Of a stretch of 64,000 nt of DNA, positions 48,601 through 60,600 are shown piece by piece (within the stretch, counting starts at the first letter, position 1; each line of letters begins with the position of its first letter). The notes beneath the pieces are model-generated. The model worked only from the letters and a program-made list of their open reading frames with translations. It was not told the DNA's origin and did not search any database. The DNA is from Promerops cafer. Lineage: Eukaryota > Chordata > Aves > Passeriformes > Nectariniidae. The position numbers were made by a program, and so were the translations under genes. The stretch lies in NCBI GenBank assembly GCA_013398275.1, contig VZSE01009986.1:406400-470399 (forward strand), written 5' to 3'.

Positions 48601-51600
48601 CTTTGTTGTGTGAACATTGATGGACAAGGTTTAAAGCAATCCAATCTCCTAACTTGCCTCTTGTCCTACTTACCAGACTGGAGGGCAACTAGGATATGAA
48701 ACATGCACTAAACCAGGCCCTTCTCTGCAGGTCCTTGTGACACAGATGTTTGTAGGGAAATATGGAATTACTTGAAGATATTGCAGTGTTTAATTGCAGT
48801 TTCACTTCTCAGGGTTATTTCAGGTGAATCTGACCTGCTTCTAAGGAAATTAGCACTTTTTATCTGCAGTAACCCAGCAGCTTTTTCAGGTAGGGACATT
48901 TTCATGCTCCTGTTGGGGTGGGGTCCCGAGACACTACTTCTTTTTTGATGCTAATTAATCATCCAAGGCACTGCAGATGGAAAAGGTAATTTGTTTTCTC
49001 CTGCAAAGTGAATAGAGGTAGGGAGGAAAATAAAACCCAGCTTCCCCATGAGCTGGGCTTGGCCTGCCCTGGCAAGACAAGGACTGAAGGGCCGTGTGTG
49101 GGAAAGCTCCCTATTAAACCTGGGGACAGCAGGGAGCTCCTGGAAGTGACAGACACACAATGGTGCTTTTGTCAGAGAGCCACCAAAGGCCAGATGATGT
49201 CACCTTGCTCTGGGCTGTGAGGCTGCTTGTGCCTCTCAGGATGGAGCTCAGCAGTACTGCACTATCTCTTCCACAGGGAGGAGGCAATGAAAAGGCTGCT
49301 TTTGTCCCACCCTTTCTTAAAAGCAGGCGAAGAAGCTTTGTTCTAGGACAGTCTGTGGTTTTTCAGAGGTGGAAAAGACTAATTAAAGAGCCACTGCTAG
49401 CCCTGGGCTCCCACCAACTCCCATCACCTGTGGGAGCCCCACTCACCCCCGTGGGTGTAACTCTGACTGCTTTTTCCTCCACGTCCTTTTGACTGGTGCA
49501 GAGAAATATCTGAACTCCAGCCACATCCTTTGCCATGCCACCTTAAGGTGGAAAGACTGAGTTATCCTTAAGGGCTGTCTTCAGCAGTCTGGGACCTCCC
49601 AAGGATAAAACTGTTGAAAATGAGGAGAAGGGGGATGAAGAGGAAGGCCTGTATTACCATGTCCATCAGAATGCTCTGAAGCTGGATTCCTCAAAGGAGA
49701 CCTGGAGAAAATGCAGCTCTTTCTCTTTCTCCTTCTTACATGATCAGCCTCCAGCTGCTGCAGCCAGGGCAGCATCCTGGCAGCCCCTGCCCAAGGTCAG
49801 CCAGGGGTCCTTTGGGATGGACTGGGGCCACATTTCCTTGCTGCCCTTCCAGGGACTCGCAGAAACCCAGCAGGCCCACGATAGCTCCTCAGCCCCTTCA
49901 GCTCAGTGCTTGGGGAGCGCTCTGCGGCATCTACAGAGTTTGCTGGATGGTGGAAGGAGCTCATTTAAATGAGAAAAAAAAGACTTGGAGTATGTTGCCA
50001 GCATTCTCCTTGCCTATTGTACTCCCTTTTCGCTTTCTGCTTTCCAGTGAGCAGTTTTATGTTTCCAAGGATCATAAATTCTCATTTTTCCACTGGGCAG
50101 GAGGTGCACTCCTGGTCTCCACTGCTTCCTGCGTCGCTTTTATGTCCGTGTTGCCCAGCTACTGCAGCACAGCCCCAGGCTATGCCCGGCCGCATTCAGA
50201 GCGGCGGCCCCGGCAGCCGGAGTGTGCCCCCGGCGGGCACGGGGGTGCGCAGGATCCGACAGCCGCGGGCTTCCCGAGGGGCACACAGGGGAGGCCGTAA
50301 CCCAGCGCCGTCCAGACAGAGCCTCGGGGAGGGCTGGCAGTGACCTCGGGAAGGCGGGATGTGATGCTGAAGGGGGGATCGGAGGCTGGACAGCAAGCAG
50401 CCCGTGGGCCGAGGGTGTGGGAACGGACACTGCTGCTTTGTCAGCTCCGGGGCGGCACGCAGCGCTCCGCTGGGCCCCACTGCCTGGGGAACTCCGGGCT
50501 TTTCCGTAGCATCAGTTCCAAGGGCAGCACTCCAAGCATGGGTAGTTCAAACAGCAGCTGAGATAACACCCTGTCCTCACCCTGTGTGGGTCACCTGGTT
50601 TGAAATTAATTCCATTCCTCAGCTGGGAATACTTGGATTCATCATGGCTTTTGATCCTAAAATGGGACTTGTATAGTACCAGAGAGTGCACAGGGAAGGG
50701 AAGGGAAGGGAAGGGAAGGGAAGGGAAGGGAAGGATGCCTCCCCCCCGGTGGGATGCAGGCACTGGGGGCCCTGCTGGGGTGACGCTGCCCGGAGCCGGT
50801 CAGTCGCGGGGCAGAGCCGAGCTCATTCCCACCTCCTCATTGCCATGCTCTCTGTGTCCCTCTGGAAGGCGAGGCTGGGGAAGGGGCTGGGACAGGCTAT
50901 TGTTGGGGGTTGTTTATGGACACATAGATCCTGCAGCCTGCCAGGCCGGGATGGGCCGAGGGGAGGCTGGGGCAGGACAGCAGGCTGAGGGCTGGCTGGA
51001 GAATTTACAGCCACAGGAAGAAGTCGCTGATTTCCAAGCCTGTGGCATCTTCCTATGGGCATGCAAATAAGTACATCCCCAGCTGTGAGTGGGGGCACTG
51101 ACATACTCTGGCTTCAAAGACCTACAGAGCCTCTGCTTTGATTTCCCTTAATACAACTTAAAACACCATTTGAACCATGGCCAGGAGCATGTTCCGGCCT
51201 TGCTGCTCCTTGTTAATGAAGAAGATGCATTTTTTGGAAGCAGAGACTGCCTCCAAGACCTGCAAACTCTCTATTTTATGACAGTTTTAATTTGCATAAT
51301 GAAGGCCCTGATACCTTCAGTAATTAATCACATTAAGAATTGCTTCCTTGAATAACTCTATTCATGCAGGTTGTTCTTAGTGCTGGAAACTGCACATGAT
51401 TTCCAATGTGCATTAGCCCAAGTTTCATCAGCAGATGGAAGCTGGTAACTGCATGTGTAATTTATATCTGCTTGGGTGGAATTATCCAATGAAATATGCA
51501 TCACACGGCGCCATTAACATTTCTAGTCATACAGTCTTTAGCTCATGAGTAAGTTAATATTTCATGCCAGCAGTGTGTGGGACCATATGAAAGGCAAAGT

Positions 51601-54600
51601 CTTGAACACAGGGATTTAAAAGCAGAAGTGGAAAGTATTCCAGGTTAAACACAGCAGATACAGAATTAATAATGCTGCTAAAATAAATGAAATTAATTAC
51701 CCTTTTTTGACCTGCATTTTTTAAATAAAATATCCCATCTTGTCTCCACAGTTAAGAAAGCTGCCAGGCTGCTGTATCACCACTTGTAGGGGCAACTCCA
51801 GATCTTTTAGGATCCAGAAAGCTTTTCCCCATAGGACAGCACAAACAACAGGAGAATAATGATTGAATCGTGGAAGGCAGCAGAGAGAAATGTTGCTGTG
51901 TGGGTTTGGATTTGTCGGTAACCTTGACAAATCTGGGGAAAAAGAATTCCATCAATTCAATAGTAAGAAGAAAATCAGTGACTAGACTGCAGTGACAGCA
52001 GTGACAGGTCAGCCTGGAGCCTCATGCCGGGATGGAGGCTGGGTTGTGCATGAACATTCTACAGGAGAAAGTCAGCTGTCTCAGAGTGCCTTTTTCCATG
52101 TGCTTTCCTGTCCTTATATAAAACCTAGTTCATTAAAATACTGATTCCTTCTTGATAGGAAGCAATTAAATGACTGAAGCTCTGTTCCATCTGCCTCTTC
52201 TGTGGAGAGATGGAGAGAGGGTCCAAGCCAAGCTGGTGTGATGTGAGCGTGGGGCTCTGCCCTCCTCTTGGGGCACAGTGCTCTCTCTCATCCAGCTTCC
52301 TGTGCTGGGACATGGGACACCCTACAGCTTCTGCTGCTTGAGGGGTTTCACCCTTTAGAAAAGATTTGAGGGACCAAGAGTTTTAACTGTTTTCAGGCCA
52401 AGCTGGTTCTGGCCATGGCTGGTCTGTGCCTTGGCCATGTGCTCCTGCAAGGACGCAGCAGTGGCCATGGGCTCCATGGAGAGAGAAGGGCCAACAAACT
52501 CCTTCCTCACTGAGGCTGCTGTGGCCACATCCAGCTTGCCATGCTGCACAGCTCTGCCTGGAGCTGGAGCCCTGTACATGTCCCAGAGCCAGGCTGGGGT
52601 GGTGCTGTGTGGGAGCTGGCTGGAGTTCCCTGGGTTTAGAGTCTTGCCATCACTCCTGGCAGCACCCACAGATCTGCTGCTGCTGCTCCCAATTGTTCCT
52701 TTCTGTCCAAGAGAGAAAGAGAAAGCATCTCTGCAAAATCCAGGCTTGGACTTTGCTTAAAGCCTTTGAGTAAAGAGCCTTGTTTGAATGTAATTGCACC
52801 CCTGTTGCTACAATGGGAAAATACACTGTATTGCTCTTTCTTGGAAAGCACAGCTAGTATTTTCCCAGCCATTTGTGTATAAAGAAAGATAAACAGCTCT
52901 TTAGCGGGCAGAACAGTCTATCCCGGGTTTATTGACATTCATGGAGCAGACAAGGACAAACAGTTTGGTGAGCACAGGGGAGGGGGAGCAGCTGGGCTGG
53001 GGGAACTGGGCATGAGGGGTAGAGGGTGGGGAAGCCCTCTCAGGTGCTGAGCCTGGTGAGTCCATCTGCCTGACCCCAGACCCGCAGGCGCTGCTGCATC
53101 CCCGTGGGCCCCCCGGCAGCCTGCAGGATGCACTTACCACCTCACCCTTCCTCTCACTCCTCCCCATAAATAAAAAACGTGTATAGCTAATTTAGTTCAG
53201 CTTCACACGCAATAGCACTATAGATAGATTTTTAAAGAGCTTGTCTGAAAGTAATAATTCATGGGGAGATCAAAAGGCTGTGGTTTAATCCGGGGTCTGT
53301 CTGATACCATAAACCTTGCAGAGTGCTAAGAATTCCATGAGCAGCATCAAAAGCCTGATAAACATGAAAGCCACCCAATTTTCTGTCTGTAAAGCTGGCG
53401 TGGCTCACAGTGGGTGCTGAGGAGTGGGGAAGATGTGCATCTTCTCTGCAGAGCTTGGGGGACAGAGCCACACACACTCCTTCAACTTCAGCATCCCAAA
53501 AGAGGCGCCTGGACTGCATTAACATCTCACGTGCTCCCTGCACATCCCCAGCTGTACAAAGAAATTAGAGCTCTAATTAGATGTCTAATTACATGGCCAG
53601 GTAGATTTCAGGCTTCTTGGCATTTCCTTTTCCTCCACATCCACAAATCAGAGTCTGCATTGATTCGCCAAAGCAACGTGACAAAGTGGTGGATTTCAAA
53701 CAGGGACTGCAAAAAATATGGAGCATCAAAATGCTGTGTTTGGAAGCTGAGAATGGTGCTTAAAATGGGGGCAGGAAGGATGAGTGCTGTAAACAAAGGT
53801 CTCCAGAGTAGAAGGGCTCTGCCATGCTTCCAACTGTCAGCTAAAGCAACATTTAAAAGTCAGTGCTTAATTTTTAACACAAATGGAGGTGAGCTCAGGC
53901 TGCAGACACCTGCAGGGTTTTTCTCCAGAGATCCTGATCCCACAGAGGTTAATGTGATTATGCAAATGACTGAGGTGTAATTGCGTTACTGCCGCCCATC
54001 TGGGCCTCCCTGCAGCTCCTGAGTGATTTGGTATTCCCCATGCAGCACAGTGCTGACACACAAGGGCACCAGAGATGTCACTGATGGGTGTTTGCTGCAG
54101 GTGCCACCTCCCCATCAGACCTCTGGAGCAGAGTCCTGCTGGACCAGGCATGGCCAATGCTCTTTCCAGATCCAAATTAACAGTCTGGATGTAATCCAGA
54201 AGATTGAACCCCACTTGTCCTCTCCCAAGGGATGCTCCTGACAAAGCCAGGATCCTGCCTGGCATCCCAGCTACTGCACCAAGTCCTTCCCAAAATGGTT
54301 TTCCTCAGCAGAACAGAACAAATTCCCACCTCCCTCAGCAGCTGGGATTAAACCAAAACCTGACATTTTCATGTCAGACACTGACTACCACACACTGTCC
54401 CAGGTACCTCCAGTACTCTCTTAAACTCGGGTTTTTCTTCCCACCAGTACGAATTCAAAGCCAAGAACATTAAGAAGAAGAAGGTGAGCATCATCGTGTC
54501 CGTGGACGGGGTGAAGGTGATCCTGCGCAAGAAGCAGAAGGTGAGGCTGCTCCAGCCCAGGGATAGTCACACCTCTAACCAAAACTGGCCTTTTCTTAAA

Positions 54601-57600
54601 AAAACACCCAGAATTCGCACAAGAAAACACTCCAGTTTCCATCCAACTAATAACAAAACCTTGCTGGAAAGAGAGTGGGAATATTACACTGTGGGGAGAG
54701 GATTTTTTTTCTATCAAAAAAATGTGTCTCTCAGGAGATACTAGTTCTTTTTCTTGCTAATATTAGAAAGCTTTTTCCAGGCTGCCTGGTCTGAGCACAC
54801 TTTAGCTGTTTGCCCAACTGTCCTTTCCACCAAGGCACTGAATCCAGATCTCCTAAGCCCCAGCTCCAAGCTTTCTTCCCCAAAATATGTAACTCTTCTG
54901 CATATTTGATGTTATAAATTAATCTTAGAGACCATTTTCAGCCCTGAAGGCTGTGATCAGATATGATAAACGATCAAGAAAAAAATCTATTTTTATCTGA
55001 GATACTGTTGAAACAGCCATGGCTCATCTAGTCACACTGCAGTCTGGATTGTGGCTTGGAACAAAAGCACTGTTCCCCAGGTTTCCTGCCCTTCAGTTTG
55101 GTGGAGTTTCATTTTCACCTGATTTACTGTAGTTTTGTCTCTGCTTACAGAGAAAGGAGTGGACCTGGGATGAGAGTAAGATGGTGGTGATGCACGATCC
55201 CGTGTACAGGTACGTGGCAGGGGATTCAACCAGGGAGGGCCAGTCAGCCCTGGGGGATCCGTGCCCTTCCTCCCACCTGCTGAGACCCCTCCACCAAGGC
55301 TTTCCAAAGGACCATCTAAAATTAACGAGGGTACAAAGTTGCTGCTGCTGGAGAATCCTTTTTACAGATTTTTGAGAGCTAGATGGACTAATCTTGCTTT
55401 GAAGCTGGCTCTGCTTTGAACAGGGTTAGACTGGGTGACCCTGGAGATGCTTCAACCTGGATTACCCTCTGATTCTGCCTCTGAAGACAGGCTTCCCATG
55501 GTTTTCCTTCAGAGCATGGCTCTCCCTGTGCTTCTGAAGCAGGGCCTTACTCTAAGATGTAAGTGCTCACTGGGAATTAATCCTTACAGACATGGCAAGA
55601 AAGCACTGACTTTCCATAGCACCTTCCATGGGATATTGAGGTATTTCAGAGACCACACCCAGAGGTTTACACTGGGTGTAAACCTGGTGCCTCAGGAGCC
55701 CCTGGGGGTGGGAAGCGACCCCAGCGATGGTGCATGGCCTGAGGATGGGTTAGGAGCACAGGGTGCTCCAGGCTGTTAGATCTGCAGAGGGAATTACTGT
55801 ACCACGAGCACCAAGTCCACAGCCCCGAGAACTGGGATTCCCAGCACTGGTTTTTGGGATCAGAGCCCTTAGTGAGGAGATAAGGAACAGAGGATGTGCT
55901 GATGCATTATCTGTGCCTGCTTCTCACCTCTGGCTTTCTTTAAAGATTACTACAAGATGCAGTACATTGGCAATAACTGCTCTAATTGCAAGTTCAACAC
56001 CCAAAACATTCCAGTGACAAAAAGAGCAGAAGGAAAAAAAACATTTCAAGAATCCTTTTGGTTTCTTCTCTAGTCAGAGCTGAGCTCACTTGTCACAGTT
56101 TTACCTAATTAAATCAAATATATATAAAAGTCTTCAAAATGGTTTTGCAGTACAAGGAGGAGAGTCAGCCTGAGCAGCAGAGAGAGGAATCCTCGGAATG
56201 CACTCAGCATCCCTGGGAGAGGCTTTTGTGCTGTGCCACCTGCCCACTGCCAAGGAGGGACCCTCTGGGTCCGTGCAGGCAGTTCTGCCTCACTGCAGCC
56301 TGGGCAGGGGTTAATTGCTGGGGCTAAAAATAGCCACTCACTTTCCAAGACTATAGATTTTTTTGCTTTCCCACAGGATCTTTAAAAAGCTTTTACTTAC
56401 TTCAGAAACCAGAAGGTTTTCCATCAAGCCTGAAACGCTCTCTAAATCCATCGCCTCCTGCCTTGAAAATTGCAGGAGGGGCCATGCACCAGCACTGCGT
56501 CGGTCCTCCAATCCTGGGGGCTGCAAACCAGCCCATCCTGGGGGACACACAGGAGCAGAGGTGGTCTGGAGGGCAGAGACTCCCCGTGGTGTTTAATTCC
56601 CTTTGTCTCTCTCCCACCTAGAATTTTCTATGTCTCTCATGACTCACAAGACTTGAAAATATTCAGTTACATCGCAAGGGACGGCGCAAACAACTCCTTC
56701 AGGTGCAACGTCTTCAAATCCAAGAAGAAGGTAGGATGCTCCTGGGGATGCACCCACGCAACTGCGCGGTCAGAGGGTGACCGAGGTGCTGGGAGTCCCG
56801 AAAAGAACGTGCCTGGTGCTTGTCCCCTCCTGCCCAGCCCGGGCAGCGGCACATTCCCCACAGGGACAGGAGCGCCCAGATCCGGAGCGGGGAACCGGGG
56901 GGCGCTGCTGGAGACGCGGCAGTGCGGGGTGGGAGGCAGGGAAGGCTCCCCCGCGGGCGCGGCGCGGCGGCAGCGCGGCTGAGCAGCGGGGCTTGCTCCG
57001 CAGAGCCAGGCCATGCGCGTGGTGCGCACCGTGGGACAGGCCTTCGAGGTGTGCCACAAGCTGAGCCTGCAGCACGCCCTGCAGAACGCCGACGGGCAGG
57101 CCGACGGCGCCAGCGACAAATCGGCCGAGGAGCAGCCGCTGGAAGGTGACTCGCGGCTCCCCGGGGACGTGGGCTCGCCCCTCCCTAAGGCAGCGGTGCG
57201 GGGAGGCTTTGGGGTGGGCGAGAGGTTCGGGCCCCTTCGGATGGGGAGCATGGGGAATCTGCCCTGTGTGCCCACTCCTACTGAGCACTGGGGAGGGGCA
57301 TGGTGAGACTTGGAGCAAGTCCTGGTCCTTGTCCCTGAGCTTCCCCCAGCTCCCAGCCCTGCGTGGGGCCCCAGCTCTTCCTGCGATCCTGCGTAGGGAA
57401 GGGAGGCTCAGATTCATGTGTCTGTCTTGTTTGAAGTTCACCAGATAAAGGGCTCCAAGATCACGGATGTGGACGAGGTTGGCATCAGTACTGGTGGCAT
57501 CTGTGTGTCCGAGAGGGGACCCAGAGAGCTGCCAGGTGCCAGGGGGGACCTTGGCGTGCTGAAACCTGGGCAAGCCTCAAAGGAAAAGAACGGCCAGGTA

Positions 57601-60600
57601 ATGGCGGGTGGGCTGGAGGATGGTTCATGTGCTCTGCTGCTGCTGAGGACCCTCTGCTCAGGGTCACTCTGCTCAGGGTCATCATGGCTTGAATTGGAGG
57701 TGCTGTCATGGGGACCCCATTGCAGCCCTCCCTGCTCAGGACAGGCTGTTCAGCTCCCAGCAGTGAGGCTGTGTCCAGAGCTGGGGTGGGGGCTGTGGCG
57801 CATGGCTGAGCAGGCTTCACACAGCACCCGGGGTGGATTTCTGTGCCCTCAGTGCTGCTCTGCAGCAGATGCTCGTTCGACTGCCCTGGCAGCGATCCCT
57901 GGCTCCCCTCGTGCTCCAGGCCCAGGGAGCAATGTCCCCAAGAGGCCCAGCCCTGGCAGCGCAGGCACCCGGGGCACGTTCAGCTCGAGCAGCAGTTCCA
58001 CCTTCATGAATGGGTGCTCCACAGAGCTCTGGGAGCACTTCCCAGGGGCCTGAATGGCATCGCTTCAGCTCACACAACAGTAACGCTCACAGGGCCTGCC
58101 TGGAAACAGCTGCAGTGACATGCACTCCATGGGATTCGTTTGCGTGCCTGGAAAGGCTGGGCCTTCCTGCACATTCCTTCTGGCACTGCACAAGCAGGGG
58201 AGGGCAGGGGCAGGAAGGGCAGTGGCCGCAGGCACTGGCAAATGCTCCAGGCACCAGGACACGGCCCAGCCTGGGCAGCCACAGCACGGAAAAGGTGGTG
58301 GAGTGTTTGGGTCACTCCCTGCTGTCTCCTTCCTGGGAGACCTGGGGCCTTCCCTCCCTGGACACAGCCAAGGCAGCTCTGCCAGCTCTCTGGGAGGAGC
58401 CTCTCTGAAACACTCTGTCCTGGGGATTCCACAGATGTGCACAGCTGACAGCCCAGGGCTGTCCTTCAACACCCCCTCAGTGCCTGGAGCACGGGGGCTC
58501 CTCTGCTGCGCTGGGGTCAGCGCCGTGGGGAACCAAAATCCAAATCCCAGCCTGAGCCAGTCAATCCTCTCACCTGCCCATTTCTTTGTGCCCAGGATGC
58601 CGAAAACTGTTCCCTCCACCTGGCCAGCTCCCAGCAGCTGCTCAGCCCGAGCAGCCCCTGCTCCTCGGCCTCCATCACCCCGCTGGCCTCCCAGCACTGC
58701 CTCCAGCTGCTCCAGCAGCAGCTCCTCCAGCAGCAGCAGCAGACACAGGTGGCTGTGGCCCAGGTACACATCCTGCCCTCCCCTCAGGTGGCACCAGCCC
58801 TTCTCCTCCCCCTGCTCCAGCCGGGCTAGGTCGACAGCGGGGCAGGTGGGAGCGGGCCGGGGCCCTCGCCGCGGTGCTGGCAGCATTCCCGGTCGCACAG
58901 CTCTCAGCAGAGTTCGCAGCATCGCTTGCAGCCTAGCTCGCAGCACTGCTTTTAGCGCCACGTGCAGCATCGCTTACAGCACAGCTGAGCTTCCCCAGAC
59001 ACGGAGCTGGCTGCTCACACAGCCCCAGGCTACTCTAGGAGTGTTGCAGGGTCCGGTAGAGCCCCCAACTCCCTTTTCACCACACCTCATCCCGTTTTTG
59101 GAAACCATCCCACCCCCAATCCAGAATCAGAGCGGGGAGCCCGGTGCCTCCCGGCTGGGCACCTCCCCTACGCGTTTCTCGTTACCGGGGGGACAGCAGG
59201 ACACCGCATACACCCCCGGGATGCCGCCGCACCCCCGCCCGCCGCTGGACCGGCTCGGTGGGGCCGTTGAGGGGTGGCGCAGCCGGCAGGGGGCGCTGTG
59301 GCGCCGCCGGTACCGGGCGCTCCCGGGGATGCTCCTCCCGTCCCGCATCGCCCGGTCCCGCATCATCCCGTTCCGAATCATCCCGGCCGCATCTCCCCGT
59401 CCCGCCTCGCAGGTGCAACTGCTGAAGGACCAACTGGCGGCCGAGACAGCGGCGCGGATCGAGGCGCAGGCCCGGGTGCGGCAGCTCCTGCTGACCAACC
59501 GCGACCTGCTGCAGCACGTCTCGCTGCTGGTGCGGCAGCTGACAGTGCTGGAGGCCCGGGAGGAGCACCGGGATGAGCATCGGCAGCCGGGTGAGGCCAG
59601 TGACACACTCACTGGGGTTGTTTGGGTGCTGGCATGCCCCCAGCTCCATCCCTCTGGACAGGAAGCAACTGGAGTGCTCCCAGTACCATCCCAGCAGGCT
59701 CTGGGGGTCTGAGGCATTTCTGCACCCCTCACAGCGCAGGGGAGCAGCTGTTTTGGAGACCCTCAGTTTTTCACATGCCCCTTGTCCATCTCTTACAGTT
59801 GACCACTCCTTGCAAAACCTGTCCCTGGCCCAGTCCCTCTCCCTGAACCTGAAGAACCACTACAGCCTGGACGTCCACCTGCCGTCCACCTCCACCCCCG
59901 CCAGCATCCTGGGCAGCCCCGTGGCCCCCGGCTCGCTGCCCTCCCTGGGCCCCAGGGACTCCTACCTCAACCTCGTCAGCCTGGACAGGGGCAGCCACCG
60001 CTACAGCAGCAAGGAGGGGGACGAGTGTCTGGCGGTGCTGGAGGGGCAGGATGGGCTCAGCCGGCGCGTGGAGGGCTCCGAGGTCAGCGACTTCGCTCTG
60101 CCCAACGGGAGCAGCTGGCAGAAGGCGGATGACACAGACAGAGGGGACGAGGACAGGTAGAGTGTGCCACCTCTGTGTCCTGCCAGCTGCAGCGGGAACG
60201 CCCTGAGCGCTGCAGGTAAGCACTTGCCCATCACCTCCTCTCTCTGCTTTCCCCCCGCAGGCGGCAGCCGCCCATTCCCAAGCTCAACCCGCCACCACCC
60301 ATCCTACGCAAAAGGTCAAGCAAGACCTCCCCAAGCCTGGAAGTGGAGGTGAAGCCCGAGAGCACCACCCACCTGAGCCGACCCAGTGCCAGCATCTCCA
60401 GCCTCACCAGCATCACTGCCAGCTCCCTCACCCTCTTGGACCCTGAGGCAAGGACTCCTGCATGGAGCGCTGCCTCCAGCATGGAGCCTGGCCCTGCTGG
60501 GACCTGCCAGCGCACTCTGGGCAAGGACAGGACTGGAGAGAGCGGGCCAGTGTCCCCCTTGGCCAGCATCCATGACCCAACAGCCAGCGAGACCCTGGCC

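Larger units (their letters stand above)
37038..54447 (+). other. NOS1AP-like intron 2
   Basis: A 17.4-kb intron, by far the longest of the gene. It contains a CpG-rich patch (50130-50520), a GGGAA microsatellite (50692-50734), and AT-rich motif-dense blocks at 43960-44330, 51390-51640 and 53160-53720. No additional exon recognised. Confidence 0.9.
58764..59412 (+). other. NOS1AP-like intron 8
   Basis: A 649-base intron holding two degenerate minisatellites (58915-58986 and 59334-59412) and a CTCF-like site (59283-59298). It is highly GC-rich. Confidence 0.9.

Noticed and set aside
50686..50988. Open frame with EGKGREGKG repeats
   Set aside because: Translation of the GGGAA microsatellite.
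56770..57573. 267-codon minus-strand open frame
   Set aside because: Antisense shadow of exons 6-7 and their introns in GC-rich sequence.
57443..57597. Alternative acceptor for exon 7 after CACCAG
   Set aside because: It would change the frame (DKGLQDH...) and break the phase to exon 8. The acceptor at 57435-57436 preserves both.
58065..58970. 301-codon minus-strand open frame with a Leu-rich stretch
   Set aside because: The Leu run is the antisense of the CAG-coded Gln repeat in exon 8. No independent gene.
58120..59712. 530-codon open frame, the longest gap-free one in the window
   Set aside because: It reads exon 8 in the wrong frame and runs through intron 8. Only the exon 9 part is real coding sequence. 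The length reflects GC-rich, stop-poor DNA.
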